A stretch of 64,000 nt of DNA from Porphyromonas gulae DSM 15663 (GTDB lineage: Bacteria > Bacteroidota > Bacteroidia > Bacteroidales > Porphyromonadaceae), in NCBI RefSeq assembly GCF_000378065.1, contig NZ_KB899157.1, forward strand, positions 1-64,000, given 5' to 3'. The position numbers were made by a program, and so were the translations under genes. This document shows positions 1 through 9,247 of the stretch, piece after piece (positions within the stretch are counted from its first letter, which is position 1; the number at the start of each line of letters is the position of its first letter). The notes beneath the pieces were generated by a model, which was given only the letters and a program-made list of their open reading frames with translations, searched no databases and was not told where the DNA came from.

Positions 1-287
1 GCGCATGTACAACGAGGCGCGTCCACATCAAGCTCTAAGGGCGAAAACGCCTATGCAAGTCATTACACCGGAGTCTGAAAATCCCTTACTGGCAAGGATC
101 GAACATTGGCCGGAGATTGCCCCCGAGCTATACCGAAGAATGAATGTCAGACAAAAAGCTAACTTTGCTCGTGTCAACCGAAATTAGACCTAAGGGTAAG
201 GGCTGTCAACCTAAAGTAGAATTATAGAAAGAACCAGTAAACCAATTGTAGAACGATCCCGCCCAACTGTCAACTTTTTTCAGTACA
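1..287 (+). mobile_element. IS3-family insertion sequence, right end only
   Basis: The window opens inside an insertion sequence. It contains the last part of an IS3-type transposase followed by about 100 bp of non-coding DNA. The sequence just before position 287, read on the minus strand, is TGTACTGAAAAAAGTTGACA, which looks like an IS3-family terminal inverted repeat starting with TG. The left end, the other inverted repeat and any target duplication lie outside the window, so the element cannot be named or judged intact. Confidence 0.7.
2..187 (+). CDS. IS3-family transposase, C-terminal fragment (5' end outside window)
   Basis: The reading frame is open to the left edge, so only the last 61 or so residues of the transposase are visible. 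The YNEARPHQAL stretch followed by TPMQV is the usual end of the DDE integrase core (rve_3 type) in IS3-family transposases, where it follows the catalytic Glu. The protein acts on the ends of its own element. The methionine at position 5 is very unlikely to be the true start, because the conserved catalytic core must lie upstream. Confidence 0.8.
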   Translation, partial: RMYNEARPHQALRAKTPMQVITPESENPLLARIEHWPEIAPELYRRMNVRQKANFARVNRN

Positions 288-307
288 CGTCAATGGTTCC
301 GGAAATC

Positions 308-403
308 CTGAAAACACGCGCGTAAAAAATTTCGTTTTGGCGTGAGAACAAAAAAATTCTCGCGCCAAAACGAAAAAAATCTCGCGCCACGTTTTGCGGA
401 GCC
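308..403 (-). repeat. Intergenic hairpin repeat (MITE-like), copy A
   Basis: This is one copy of a dispersed repeat also seen at 14021, 26118 and 38850, here in the opposite orientation. It has nested inverted arms: GGCGCGAGA, a T-rich spacer, CGTTTTGGCGCGAGAA, a short T-rich loop, then the complementary TTCTCAC/GCGCC arms. It carries no convincing gene. It lies between the insertion sequence and the carbonic anhydrase terminator. Confidence 0.7.
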
Positions 404-469
404 ATACTCGACAAAATTGACGAACGATACTCTCGTGTGCTATAAAACATTGACAGTCGATATAAAAGA

Positions 470-509
470 GGCACCCGCCTGAGTTCGATTGTGAACTTCG
501 GCGGGTGCC
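470..509 (-). terminator. Rho-independent terminator of the carbonic anhydrase gene
   Basis: GGCACCCGCC pairs with GGCGGGTGCC, and the stem can continue through an inner GAGTTC/GAACTT pair. On the minus strand the stem is followed by CTCTTTTATAT. It lies about 80 bp beyond the stop of the carbonic anhydrase gene. The same stem motif (GGCACCCGYC) recurs at 57711, and a variant occurs at 46991. Confidence 0.7.
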
Positions 510-591
510 TTATCCGTTTGCATTGGGATGAGAGGGATTCTACATCCTTATGCGATTATATTCCTCTTATCGGAGGGAACCTATGCCGGTT

Positions 592-1320
592 TTAGAGGAA
601 GTGTACTTTACCGGTGGACATTTCGTAGATGGCTCCGCAGATCTTGATCTTACCCTCATCTTCCAGTTTCTTGAGGATCGGACTATCCCGACGGATTTCG
701 TCCATGGTTTGGATCACATTTTCCTTGACCACTGCATCGGCGAACTCCTTGTTGGCATAGGTGCGCTCACCCGTGTACTGAGTAGCTTCGACAGAGGGCT
801 TGATCTCCTCCATCAGAGAAGTAATGTTGCCCATCTCGACTCCTTTGATAGCAGACTTGATGGCACCACAGTCCTGATGCCCCAGCACGAGCAGCACTTT
901 AGAGCCCGACACTTCGCACGCGTATTCCAAACTGCCAAGCATATGGTCGTCTACGACATTGCCGGCCACACGACCGACGAACAGGTCTCCGATCCCCTTG
1001 TCGAAAATGTATTCCACCGGTACGCGGCTGTCGATACAGGAGAGGATGATGGCTTCGGGGAATTGCCCTTCGAGACCGGCCACGGCTTGAGCATTGAGGT
1101 CACGAGGGAGCTGTTTGTTGGCCACATATCGGGCATTGCCCTCCTGCAAGCCTGTAAGAACAGCTTCGGGAGTCAGTCCTTGCTGAATGTCTTGCGTGAG
1201 CACCTCGCTGATCCGTTCCTCTACGGCGGCGGTAGGAGTGTCGGATTTGGTCTGCGTAGTTTGGTTGCCACATGCTACAAGCATTGCCATTGTAGCAGAA
1301 AACAAAACGATCTTCTTCAT
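592..1320 (-). CDS. Beta-class carbonic anhydrase, lipoprotein-type
   Basis: This 242-residue protein interconverts CO2 and bicarbonate. It has the beta-class zinc site: Cys95 and Asp97-Ser-Arg99 in the LSCIDSR motif, and His148 with Cys151 in GHQDCG. The N-terminus is a hydrophobic signal ending in LVAC at Cys17, so the enzyme is probably lipid-anchored outside the cytoplasm, which is unusual for many beta enzymes. P. gingivalis is known to have such an enzyme (PgiCA). It is a single gene with its own terminator at 470-509. An equally long frame on the plus strand is its shadow. Confidence 0.93.
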   Translation of the reverse strand: MKKIVLFSATMAMLVACGNQTTQTKSDTPTAAVEERISEVLTQDIQQGLTPEAVLTGLQEGNARYVANKQLPRDLNAQAVAGLEGQFPEAIILSCIDSRVPVEYIFDKGIGDLFVGRVAGNVVDDHMLGSLEYACEVSGSKVLLVLGHQDCGAIKSAIKGVEMGNITSLMEEIKPSVEATQYTGERTYANKEFADAVVKENVIQTMDEIRRDSPILKKLEDEGKIKICGAIYEMSTGKVHFL

Positions 1321-1622
1321 AATCTTTTCGTTGTTAATGATGAATGAATAATGTTAAACCTTACCTGCATACTATGATGAACACTGTCGGGATTTCCCCA
1401 ACTCATTGTTTGATAGTCATATAGACGCTCGGTACAAACATAACATTTTTCCCTTATTTCGATCGATTACAGAAGATTACGCGGATTCCGTACTTCTCCC
1501 GAGGTCTTTCATCCGGCAACACCCGGATTTTTTTGATCAACGTATACGATACATGACCTCTCGCACGTTTCTTTAGCAAAGTACGATCAAGGGCTAATCT
1601 ATTTTTCAAACCTCATATAACG
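1321..1622. other. Divergent intergenic region, no gene seen
   Basis: This gap of about 300 bp separates the carbonic anhydrase gene (minus) from the first propeller gene (plus) and should carry both promoters. I see no clean TAnnTTTG box, RNA gene or repeat in it. The last 25 bp before the plus-strand start resemble the sequence before the next gene at 2755, suggesting that this leader was duplicated together with the gene. Confidence 0.5.
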
Positions 1623-2690
1623 ATGAAACAGAAAACACCATCAGCCGTATTCACTTTGCTACTTGTCTTTACAGCCTTTCTATCCATTCCGGCTTGTGGC
1701 CGTCAGAGTGACAAACCCAAAGAAGTCCTCACCGTGCAAGATTTCGGCTCTCCCGTGGAGCTTGTCCCTATCCAAAGCGGCAACGTTGCCAATGACCGAC
1801 GTCTCTATGGGCTAACAGATTGTGATGAATACCTGTTAGCCTATACATCCGGCGAAACACATGCCATTAAGCTGATACGCAAATCGGATTTTCAGGTGCA
1901 GGATTCCATCTGTCCTCTTGGAGAAGGGCCGGAAGAATATCTTGGATTAGAAATTTGCAGGTACGACTATTCCACCGGTAATCTGTTCGTTCTGGAGTCC
2001 GATAAATCTCTTTTGAGAGAAATCAATATCGATGAAAGTGTACACACAGGTAGCACCGTAGTCAAAGGAGAGCGTTCGTACGCAAAATCAGGCAGACGTT
2101 TGTGGAGTTTATATGTCGCTAATTCGGGCAGACAGTTGGCTTGTACAATAAACGATGGCTCTTTTTCTTATTACGAGATACAGCCGGGAGAGCCAATAAA
2201 AGAAGAGCACCTGCGCTCGGCTCCGATAGAGCTTGCCGAATCACTCAAGCCGAATACCCCATACATCACGCAGAGTCTTTCGGCCTTTAATCCCGAAAAA
2301 GGAGTTGCTTTCGTCTCTTATGCCAATATGCGTCGATTCGATCTTATCAGCGTAGAGAAGGGCTTGCTGAATACACTCTACTTCAATGAGAAGAAATCGG
2401 CTAATGAAACCGCTGAAGCAATGAGCGAAATGTATCAGTGGTATCCTTGGGGGATCGGATCTACTAAAGAACATATCTACCTGGGTTATGCATTGGAAGA
2501 GAGGAAGAGCGAGGAGGAAGAGTTGGAACAGACACATATCCTCGTATTCGACTGGGAGGGCAATCCCGTCAAGCATCTCGTACTTCCAATTCCGGCAAGG
2601 AGTTTTACCCTAAGCCAAGACGGCAAGAAGCTCTACACCCTAAATGAAAGCGAAACCGAGCTGAACTCCACCAGCGCGTATGATATTTGA
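1623..2690 (+). CDS. TolB-like six-bladed beta-propeller lipoprotein (paralogue 1)
   Basis: This 355-residue protein begins with a signal peptide ending at a lipobox (FLSIPAC), so it should be a lipoprotein. The rest resembles the Bacteroidota TolB_like/BF2992-type six-bladed propellers: alternating strands, a GEGPEEYLG motif and the late HILVFDWEGNPVKHL motif. No catalytic residues can be assigned and the ligand is unknown. It is the first of three related genes in a row. The first two share nearly identical signal peptides and C-terminal thirds but differ in the middle. A role in the cell envelope is inferred from the signal only. Confidence 0.8.
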   Translation: MKQKTPSAVFTLLLVFTAFLSIPACGRQSDKPKEVLTVQDFGSPVELVPIQSGNVANDRRLYGLTDCDEYLLAYTSGETHAIKLIRKSDFQVQDSICPLGEGPEEYLGLEICRYDYSTGNLFVLESDKSLLREINIDESVHTGSTVVKGERSYAKSGRRLWSLYVANSGRQLACTINDGSFSYYEIQPGEPIKEEHLRSAPIELAESLKPNTPYITQSLSAFNPEKGVAFVSYANMRRFDLISVEKGLLNTLYFNEKKSANETAEAMSEMYQWYPWGIGSTKEHIYLGYALEERKSEEEELEQTHILVFDWEGNPVKHLVLPIPARSFTLSQDGKKLYTLNESETELNSTSAYDI

Positions 2691-2754
2691 CATCTCACAC
2701 GTTTCTTCAACACAAGACAATAAAGAACCAATCTATTTTCAAACCTCAATAACA

Positions 2755-3828
2755 ATGAAACAGAAAAATCCATCAGCCGTATTCACTTTGCTCCTTGTCT
2801 TTACAGCCTTTCTATTCATTCCGGCTTGTGGCCGTCAGAGTGACAAACCCAAAGAAATCCTCACCGTACAAGATTTCGGCTCTCCTGTGGTGCTTGTACC
2901 TGTGCAAAAAGACAGCCTTGTCGACAAAAGTTCTTTATATGGGCTGACTGATTGCGGGGATTATCTACTGACACGAATGTCTTCCGATGATACCCATGCC
3001 TTTAAATTGATACGTAAGTCTGATTTTCAAGTAGTGGATTCTATCTGTCCTCGAGGGGAAGGACCGGAAGAGTTTCTTCATCCTACGGATTGCGAATACA
3101 ATTACGCAACAGGCAATGTGTTGATCTTGGAATCGGACAAATCCCTCTTGCGAGAAGTTAATATTGACGAAAGTCTGCGTACAGGCAATACCGTAGTCCA
3201 AGGACAGATTTCATACAGGAAATGTGGCAAACGTATTCAAAGACTTTTTGTTGCCAATTCAGGGAAGCGGTTGGGTTATATTTTAGAAGGTGATTATTTT
3301 TCCTATTGGGAAATACGGCCGGAGGAAATATTAAATGAAGAGAACTTGCGCTCAACGCGGATAGAACTGGCCGAACGATACGAACCCAAGGTTTTATATA
3401 TGACGCAGAGCCTTCCAACTTTTAATCCAGAAAAAGGAGTCGCTTTTATTTCTTATTACAATATGCGTCGGTTCGATCTTATCAATATAGAGAAGGGCTT
3501 GCTGAATACGTTCTACTTCAATGAAAAGAGGACACCCGACGAATCTGCAGAAATGATGGAGAAAATGTATCAAAGTTACGCTTGGGAGATTGCATCTACT
3601 AAAGAGTATATTTATTTGGGCTATGCATTGGAAGAGAGGATGGATGAGGAAGAAGAATTGGAACGGACACATATCCTCGTATTCGACTGGGAAGGCAATC
3701 CCGTTAAGCATCTCGTGCTTCCAATTCCGGCAAAAAGTTTTGCCGTAAGTCAAGACGGCAAGAAACTCTATACCCTAAACGAAAGCGAGACCCAACCGAA
3801 CTCCATCAGCGTGTACGATATTAAATAG
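2755..3828 (+). CDS. TolB-like six-bladed beta-propeller lipoprotein (paralogue 2)
   Basis: This 357-residue paralogue of the preceding gene also carries a lipobox (FLFIPAC). The frame is open back to 2680, overlapping the previous gene, but I start it at 2755. That ATG aligns exactly with the start of paralogue 1, begins the signal peptide, and is preceded by a copy of the same leader (CTATTTTCAAACCTC). It keeps the GEGPEEFLH and HILVFDWEGNPVKHL motifs. The gene lies 64 bp after its sister, so the two are probably transcribed together. Function is unknown. Confidence 0.8.
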   Translation: MKQKNPSAVFTLLLVFTAFLFIPACGRQSDKPKEILTVQDFGSPVVLVPVQKDSLVDKSSLYGLTDCGDYLLTRMSSDDTHAFKLIRKSDFQVVDSICPRGEGPEEFLHPTDCEYNYATGNVLILESDKSLLREVNIDESLRTGNTVVQGQISYRKCGKRIQRLFVANSGKRLGYILEGDYFSYWEIRPEEILNEENLRSTRIELAERYEPKVLYMTQSLPTFNPEKGVAFISYYNMRRFDLINIEKGLLNTFYFNEKRTPDESAEMMEKMYQSYAWEIASTKEYIYLGYALEERMDEEEELERTHILVFDWEGNPVKHLVLPIPAKSFAVSQDGKKLYTLNESETQPNSISVYDIK

Positions 3829-3975
3829 GGAATTTCTCATTTATTTTTTATACCTTTCGGGATACGTTTGAATAACGTACAAAAATGATGTGTTTATGAA
3901 TATCAAAACCAAACCGAGTATTTTGATTCTTAGATTTAATCCATCGAATCTCAAGTGTTACGGATTACGTTTGCT

Positions 3976-5022
3976 ATGCATATGTTGAAAGAAATAAAAG
4001 GAAAATACATCCTATTTGCTTTATTGCTCCAAACAGTGCTTTTTTCATGTACAGCTAAACCTGAGGTGGAGGAATTAGTTACTGCCGAGGACTTCACTAT
4101 GGGAAGCCTTGAAGGAGGGGTAAAATTTGTATTGCCGGATTCTTTGTTTACCGCCTATGCATTGGATGATGTGGGCGATTATTTGCTTGCTATGGTGCCG
4201 GACAGGCCTTATCACTATTATCTACTTGATAAGGCTGATCTCTCTATCGTGACAGGATTGTGCCCACAGGGAGAAGGGCCGGAAGAGTATTTGTCTCCCA
4301 GTGTCACTTACAATGCGGACGAGAATACACTGACTCTGATGGAACGAGATAGATCGAGACTCTCCATAATAGATATTGCTGCCAGTGCGGCTCAGAAAGA
4401 GACTGTCGTGGAAGCGCAAACGAGTTTTGCGAAAACAGGGAAAGCCGTATTTCGTGTATTTGGCACACGTTCACCCTATCCAGCTTATATCTTGGAAGGG
4501 ATGACGTTCGGGCTGTATTCGCTTGTGCCGGACAAGCAGTTGCAAGAGACCGATCTGTTATTGACGCCTGTGAGGTTACCCGAATCTCTCCAGAGGGCAT
4601 CGCTTTATATGACGCAAACTACACATGTATATAGTAGCATTAAGCATACCTTGTTTGCTGCCAACCTCTACTTCCCCCGTATAGATCTGATCGATACGGA
4701 AAGCCGTGGGGTCCGCAACTTTTATCTTAACAGCAAAATTGAACCGGAGAAAGCCGCAGAAGGAGATAGGGTTTCCTATGTATGGGGAATAGCAGGAACA
4801 GAACGATACGTGTATGTGGGTAGCACTAATCGCCCAAATGCGATGATGGGGGATTGGGAGCAAAAAGAAATCTACGTATTCAATTGGGAAGGACGCCCCG
4901 TGAAGCGATATAAGCTTCCACGATCGGGTAGTTCTTTTACTGTCGACAATCAAGATAGCAAGCTCTATGTGCTGATTCAGGACGAAGAGGGAACAGAGGT
5001 CTACAGATACGACATCAAATAA
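3976..5022 (+). CDS. TolB-like six-bladed beta-propeller lipoprotein (paralogue 3, diverged)
   Basis: This is a more distant third member of the propeller family, about 348 residues. It keeps GEGPEEYLS and IYVFNWEGRPVKRY at matching positions. A hydrophobic signal ending in VLFSC suggests a lipoprotein. The start is uncertain: ATG at 3976 or 3982 gives a good signal peptide, while an in-frame GTG at 3955 adds seven residues with no benefit. It ends 18 bp before the efflux adaptor gene, so it may be cotranscribed with the pump. Its role is unknown. Confidence 0.75.
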   Translation: MHMLKEIKGKYILFALLLQTVLFSCTAKPEVEELVTAEDFTMGSLEGGVKFVLPDSLFTAYALDDVGDYLLAMVPDRPYHYYLLDKADLSIVTGLCPQGEGPEEYLSPSVTYNADENTLTLMERDRSRLSIIDIAASAAQKETVVEAQTSFAKTGKAVFRVFGTRSPYPAYILEGMTFGLYSLVPDKQLQETDLLLTPVRLPESLQRASLYMTQTTHVYSSIKHTLFAANLYFPRIDLIDTESRGVRNFYLNSKIEPEKAAEGDRVSYVWGIAGTERYVYVGSTNRPNAMMGDWEQKEIYVFNWEGRPVKRYKLPRSGSSFTVDNQDSKLYVLIQDEEGTEVYRYDIK

Positions 5023-5040
5023 GAAAGTACAAAAAAAGCC

Positions 5041-6141
5041 ATGCAGCTATCCGGATACAGAGTAGTATGGTTGCCATTTATATTCTTGATGGCACTGAGC
5101 GTAGTAGGATGTAATGGTGGCAAGAAAAAGACTGCCGATACATCATCAGGTGAGGATATGGAACTATTCACCTCGGGTGGAGATACCATCGATGTGCAGA
5201 TCACCGAACTCAAGCTCGGGCCTTTCGACAGACAAATAGTGAGCCATGGAAAACTGCGTGCTCACGAAACAGCTGTCTTGCAGTTCGAGGACAGCCGGCA
5301 ACCGCTCCATCGGCTCTATGTCCGCAACGGGCAGCATGTAGTGCAAGGGCAAAAAATAGCTGCCATCGACGATCGTAGAGCTTTGCTCGAGGTGCAAAAG
5401 AGTGAAGACGAATTCAAGCAGCGCGAGCTGGATTTGCAGGATGTATTGGTCGGCATGGGTTATTCTCCCCATGACAAATCCGATATTCCTGCGGACAAAT
5501 TGGCCCTGGCCTGCATCAAAAGCGGATACAACATAGCCGAAAGCAACTACGAACAAGCCCAACTCCGACTAAAGCATGTATGTCTGACTGCACCCATCAG
5601 CGGTGTGGTCGCCGATCTGCATGCACAGGAGCATACCATACCCGAATCCGGCAAACCCCTCTGTCGCATCATCGGAGACAGTGGTTTCGAGGTAGTCTTC
5701 GAGGTGTTGGAGAGCGAGCTTAGTGCCATCCGAACAGGTGAACGAGTGGAAATCCGTCCCGTAGCTTTGAGGGACGTAACGGCCGAAGGCGTTTTACAAG
5801 AGATCAATCCTTCCGTAGACGATCGTGGTATGGTACAGGTATCCGCCGGCCTGGGGAATCCTTCCAAGAGCCTTTTCGACGGCATGAATGTAGAAGTACG
5901 GATCAATCAGCGTATGGAGGAGCGTATGGTAATTCCTAAGAGTGCCGTGGTACTCCGTTCGGACAAGCCGGTAGTATTTTCCGTTCGTAATGGCACTGCT
6001 GCATGGAACTATGTGGATATAGAAGCTGAGAATGCCGAGAGCTATTGTATCGTAAGCAAGACGCTCAAGCCGGGTGAGATGATAGTTGTAGACGGCAACA
6101 CCAATCTGGCACACAAGACTCCTGTGGCACTCCGCCGATAG
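5041..6141 (+). CDS. RND efflux periplasmic adaptor (membrane fusion protein), lipoprotein
   Basis: This 366-residue adaptor links an inner-membrane RND permease to an outer-membrane channel. It starts with a signal and lipobox (LSVVGC), then shows the split biotinyl-lipoyl halves (VRNGQHVVQGQKIAAIDD near residue 97 and LTAPISGVVADLHAQE near residue 181) around a short helical hairpin, then beta-barrel and membrane-proximal domains. It is the first gene of a four-gene efflux operon and lies 34 bp before the permease. The substrate cannot be read from the sequence. Confidence 0.9.
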   Translation: MQLSGYRVVWLPFIFLMALSVVGCNGGKKKTADTSSGEDMELFTSGGDTIDVQITELKLGPFDRQIVSHGKLRAHETAVLQFEDSRQPLHRLYVRNGQHVVQGQKIAAIDDRRALLEVQKSEDEFKQRELDLQDVLVGMGYSPHDKSDIPADKLALACIKSGYNIAESNYEQAQLRLKHVCLTAPISGVVADLHAQEHTIPESGKPLCRIIGDSGFEVVFEVLESELSAIRTGERVEIRPVALRDVTAEGVLQEINPSVDDRGMVQVSAGLGNPSKSLFDGMNVEVRINQRMEERMVIPKSAVVLRSDKPVVFSVRNGTAAWNYVDIEAENAESYCIVSKTLKPGEMIVVDGNTNLAHKTPVALRR

Positions 6142-6175
6142 AGAAGAAGACTAATCGTAAAAGCTCCATACCTAC

Positions 6176-9100
6176 GTGATACGCTTTTTAGTCAAGCATC
6201 CCGTCTCCGTCATCATGTCCTTCCTCCTATGTTTCATATTAGGAGTGGCGGCTTATTTCTTCTTGCCGGTTTCCCTACTTCCGGACATCGCTATTCCGGA
6301 GATAACGGTCAGGATCGACAGCCCGGGACATTCGGCAAGAGAGATAGAAGATGCAGCAGTCAGTCCACTACGCAACCGCCTGCTCCAAGTAGGTGGGCTG
6401 TCGGACATCAGGAGCGTAAGCAGGGATGACCATGCCTTCATTCGCTTAAGGATGAATTACGGAGTGGATACGGATCTTGCCCTGATCGAAGTGAACGAGA
6501 AAGTGGATGCAGCTATGGGAGCACTCGGCAACAGGATCAAGCGTCCCGTTGTGCTCAAAGAAAATGCCTCGGACATCCCCGTTTTCTACCTGAATATATC
6601 CTTGCGCGATGGCGCTGACGAAGAAGTCGGATTCCAACAGCTAAGCGAATTCGTGGAAGAAGTGGTTCGCCACCGTTTGGAGCAACTCCCCGAAGTAGCC
6701 ATGACGGATATGACCGGCACCGTAAGCAGAGAACTGAGGATCATCCCGGATCGTCCGAAACTGCTCTCTCTCGGCTTTACCCTTAGCGATATAGAGGGGG
6801 CTATAAGAGGAGGCAATTTCTCTGCCGCGCAGATGCAAATAGAGGACAGGCAACTGGTCTTCAGAGTGAATCTGAACAACAAGCTCGGCAGTATCGATGA
6901 CATACGTACACTATATGTCCATCATGGCGATCGCTTTGTGCCGCTGCACATGTTGGCAGACATCCGCGAAGAGGTAGCACAACCTCGTGGCTACTCCATC
7001 ATAGACGGTAGGCGTGCTATTTCCCTTGCAGTGATCAAGCAGTCCGATGCCTCGATGCAGAGTTTGCGCAAGGCCGTATCGGTATTGACAGGTGAGCTGC
7101 AGGCGAAGCATCCCGATATGGTATTCGACATCAATCGGGATCAGACGGAACTGCTGGATTATACGATTTCCAATCTGTCCGGCAGTCTGCTGATCGGCTT
7201 CTTCCTTGTCTGTGCAGTGACGCTCCTGTTCATGGGAGATTTTCGCTCTTCGGCGGTGATCGGCATCAATATGTTCGTCGCGCTGGTATGCAGCCTGTTC
7301 TTCCTGTACCTCTTCGGCCGAACACTGAATATCATTTCCCTGTCGGGGCTGATCATGGCATTAGGATTGATGATAGACAACAGTATAGTCGTCACCGATA
7401 CGATCACATATTACCGCCGAACGGGACTGTCTACCGAAGATGCCTGCGTGAAAGGGACAAAAGAGGTAATCACCCCACTCCTCAGTTCGGGACTCACCAC
7501 CATAGCGATTTTCCTCCCCCTTGTATTTCTTAGTGGAGTGGCCGGCGTGTTGTTTCTGGACGAAGCCATAGCCGTTTCCGTCGGGCTGTTCACTTCGTAC
7601 ATAACAGCCATCATCCTCTTGCCGGTCAATTACAAACTATTCTATCCCTTCGCCTATCGTGATAGAAAGGAGACATTGTTGTATCGTATAACGACTGCAT
7701 CCAACACGGGCCTCAATCGATTCTACGATTCGGGACACTCCTTTTTTCAGAGGCATAGCACTATACCGCTGATCTTGTTCGTGGTAGCCATACCCCTCTG
7801 CGCCGGACTTTTCTTTTTGATCGAAAAGAAACAAATGCCGGCACTCCCTCACACAGAGACAACGGCTACCATCGACTGGGGAGAACCCGTAAGCGCGCAG
7901 TTGAATAGGCAGCGTAGCGAGGAACTGCTTGCCCGGATGCAACCCTTCCTGCGTCAAGGTGCTGCCTATGCCGGGGAACAACAGTTTCTATTCAATGGCA
8001 GCCAAGACATCGCAGATACCGAAACGGTACTTCATCTCAAAGCAGAGGACGAAAAAGGCATCGAGCGAGCAGAAGCAGAACTGCGCAAGCATATCGGCGG
8101 TAAATATCCTAAGGCACAGTTAGAGATAACGCCTGCGGCATCCATATTCGACCGCATCTTCGATACTCGCGAACCCGAACTGCTTGCACGCCTTTACCCT
8201 GCTTCGAAAGAGGAACTGACTGTCGAGAAGGTGCAGCAGCTCACCCGATCGATAGGTTCAGCCACGAAGGAATCGGCTGCTCCCATCCGCATAAGCGACC
8301 AAATAGATCTGTCCATCGACATGCGTCTGCTACACCTCTACGGCATAGATATGTCATCTGTGAAGCAAGCCTTGCAGACGGCTTTTCACCAAAATGAAAT
8401 CATCGAACTGACGGCTTCCAAGCAGCATCTGCCCGTCATCCTGACGGACAAATCGCAACCCATAGAGGATATTTTGCGAATGACCTTCGTTCGGGGTTTT
8501 TCCCCGGACAAGAAAAGCGAGTCCTCCATTCCACTTGCATCTCTAATGACCGTAAACCGGAGCAAAGGGCTGAAAGAGATTGCAGGAGGCAAGGGCGGTG
8601 AATATCTGCCATTGGCCTATGAGAGTCCGAACAGACCGGAGAAAATTATGCAGCAAACCCGGGACATCATCGATAAGGAGAAAGGCTGGCATGTAGACTT
8701 CGCAGGATCATTTTTCAGCAACAGGCAAATGCTTCGAGAGCTGAGCTTCGTTTTGCTGCTCTCTCTACTGCTCATGTACTTCATTTTGGCCGCTCAGTTT
8801 GAGAGTTTGCTACAACCTGTAATCGTCCTGATGGAGATACCGATCGATATAGCTCTTACCCTGCTTGTTCTTATACTCACGGGCAATACGCTCAATCTCA
8901 TGAGTGACATCGGTATCGTAGTCGCATGCGGGATCATCGTCAATGACTCCGTTTTGAAACTCGACATGATCAATAATCTGAGACGACAGGGTATGCCCCT
9001 CCAAGAAGCCATCCATACGGCAGGAGCGAGACGGCTCCGCTCCATCGTCATGACCAGCTTGACCACAATCATTGCCCTGGTGCCCACGCTCTTCGCTTCG

Positions 9101-9247
9101 GACTTCGGCTCTTCGTTACAGAGACCTCTGGTTATCGCTCTTATCAGTGCCATGTTTTTCGGCACACTCGTCAGTCTTTTTGTAATTCCGCATATTTATG
9201 CTTTCATCTATAGCAAACGCTCGCATGAGATCAGTGAAGAAAAGTAA
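6176..9247 (+). CDS. RND-family efflux permease (AcrB/AcrD/AcrF type), first of two
   Basis: This 1023-residue inner-membrane pump has the RND layout: one membrane helix, a large periplasmic loop, a block of helices (about residues 330-480), a second loop, and a final helix block (about 855-1010). I use the GTG start because MIRFLVKHPV is a typical RND beginning. The helix-4 proton-relay segment reads GLMIDNSIV, with one Asp where AcrB has two, and the helix-10 segment reads GIIVNDSVL, without the AcrB Lys. The pump probably belongs to a distinct Bacteroidota subfamily. Genes for an adaptor, a TolC-like protein and a second permease flank it. Confidence 0.9.
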   Translation: MIRFLVKHPVSVIMSFLLCFILGVAAYFFLPVSLLPDIAIPEITVRIDSPGHSAREIEDAAVSPLRNRLLQVGGLSDIRSVSRDDHAFIRLRMNYGVDTDLALIEVNEKVDAAMGALGNRIKRPVVLKENASDIPVFYLNISLRDGADEEVGFQQLSEFVEEVVRHRLEQLPEVAMTDMTGTVSRELRIIPDRPKLLSLGFTLSDIEGAIRGGNFSAAQMQIEDRQLVFRVNLNNKLGSIDDIRTLYVHHGDRFVPLHMLADIREEVAQPRGYSIIDGRRAISLAVIKQSDASMQSLRKAVSVLTGELQAKHPDMVFDINRDQTELLDYTISNLSGSLLIGFFLVCAVTLLFMGDFRSSAVIGINMFVALVCSLFFLYLFGRTLNIISLSGLIMALGLMIDNSIVVTDTITYYRRTGLSTEDACVKGTKEVITPLLSSGLTTIAIFLPLVFLSGVAGVLFLDEAIAVSVGLFTSYITAIILLPVNYKLFYPFAYRDRKETLLYRITTASNTGLNRFYDSGHSFFQRHSTIPLILFVVAIPLCAGLFFLIEKKQMPALPHTETTATIDWGEPVSAQLNRQRSEELLARMQPFLRQGAAYAGEQQFLFNGSQDIADTETVLHLKAEDEKGIERAEAELRKHIGGKYPKAQLEITPAASIFDRIFDTREPELLARLYPASKEELTVEKVQQLTRSIGSATKESAAPIRISDQIDLSIDMRLLHLYGIDMSSVKQALQTAFHQNEIIELTASKQHLPVILTDKSQPIEDILRMTFVRGFSPDKKSESSIPLASLMTVNRSKGLKEIAGGKGGEYLPLAYESPNRPEKIMQQTRDIIDKEKGWHVDFAGSFFSNRQMLRELSFVLLLSLLLMYFILAAQFESLLQPVIVLMEIPIDIALTLLVLILTGNTLNLMSDIGIVVACGIIVNDSVLKLDMINNLRRQGMPLQEAIHTAGARRLRSIVMTSLTTIIALVPTLFASDFGSSLQRPLVIALISAMFFGTLVSLFVIPHIYAFIYSKRSHEISEEK

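Noticed and set aside
550-1347. 265-codon frame opposite the carbonic anhydrase gene
   Set aside because: It is the mirror of a well-conserved enzyme with all zinc ligands, and the translation shows no family pattern.
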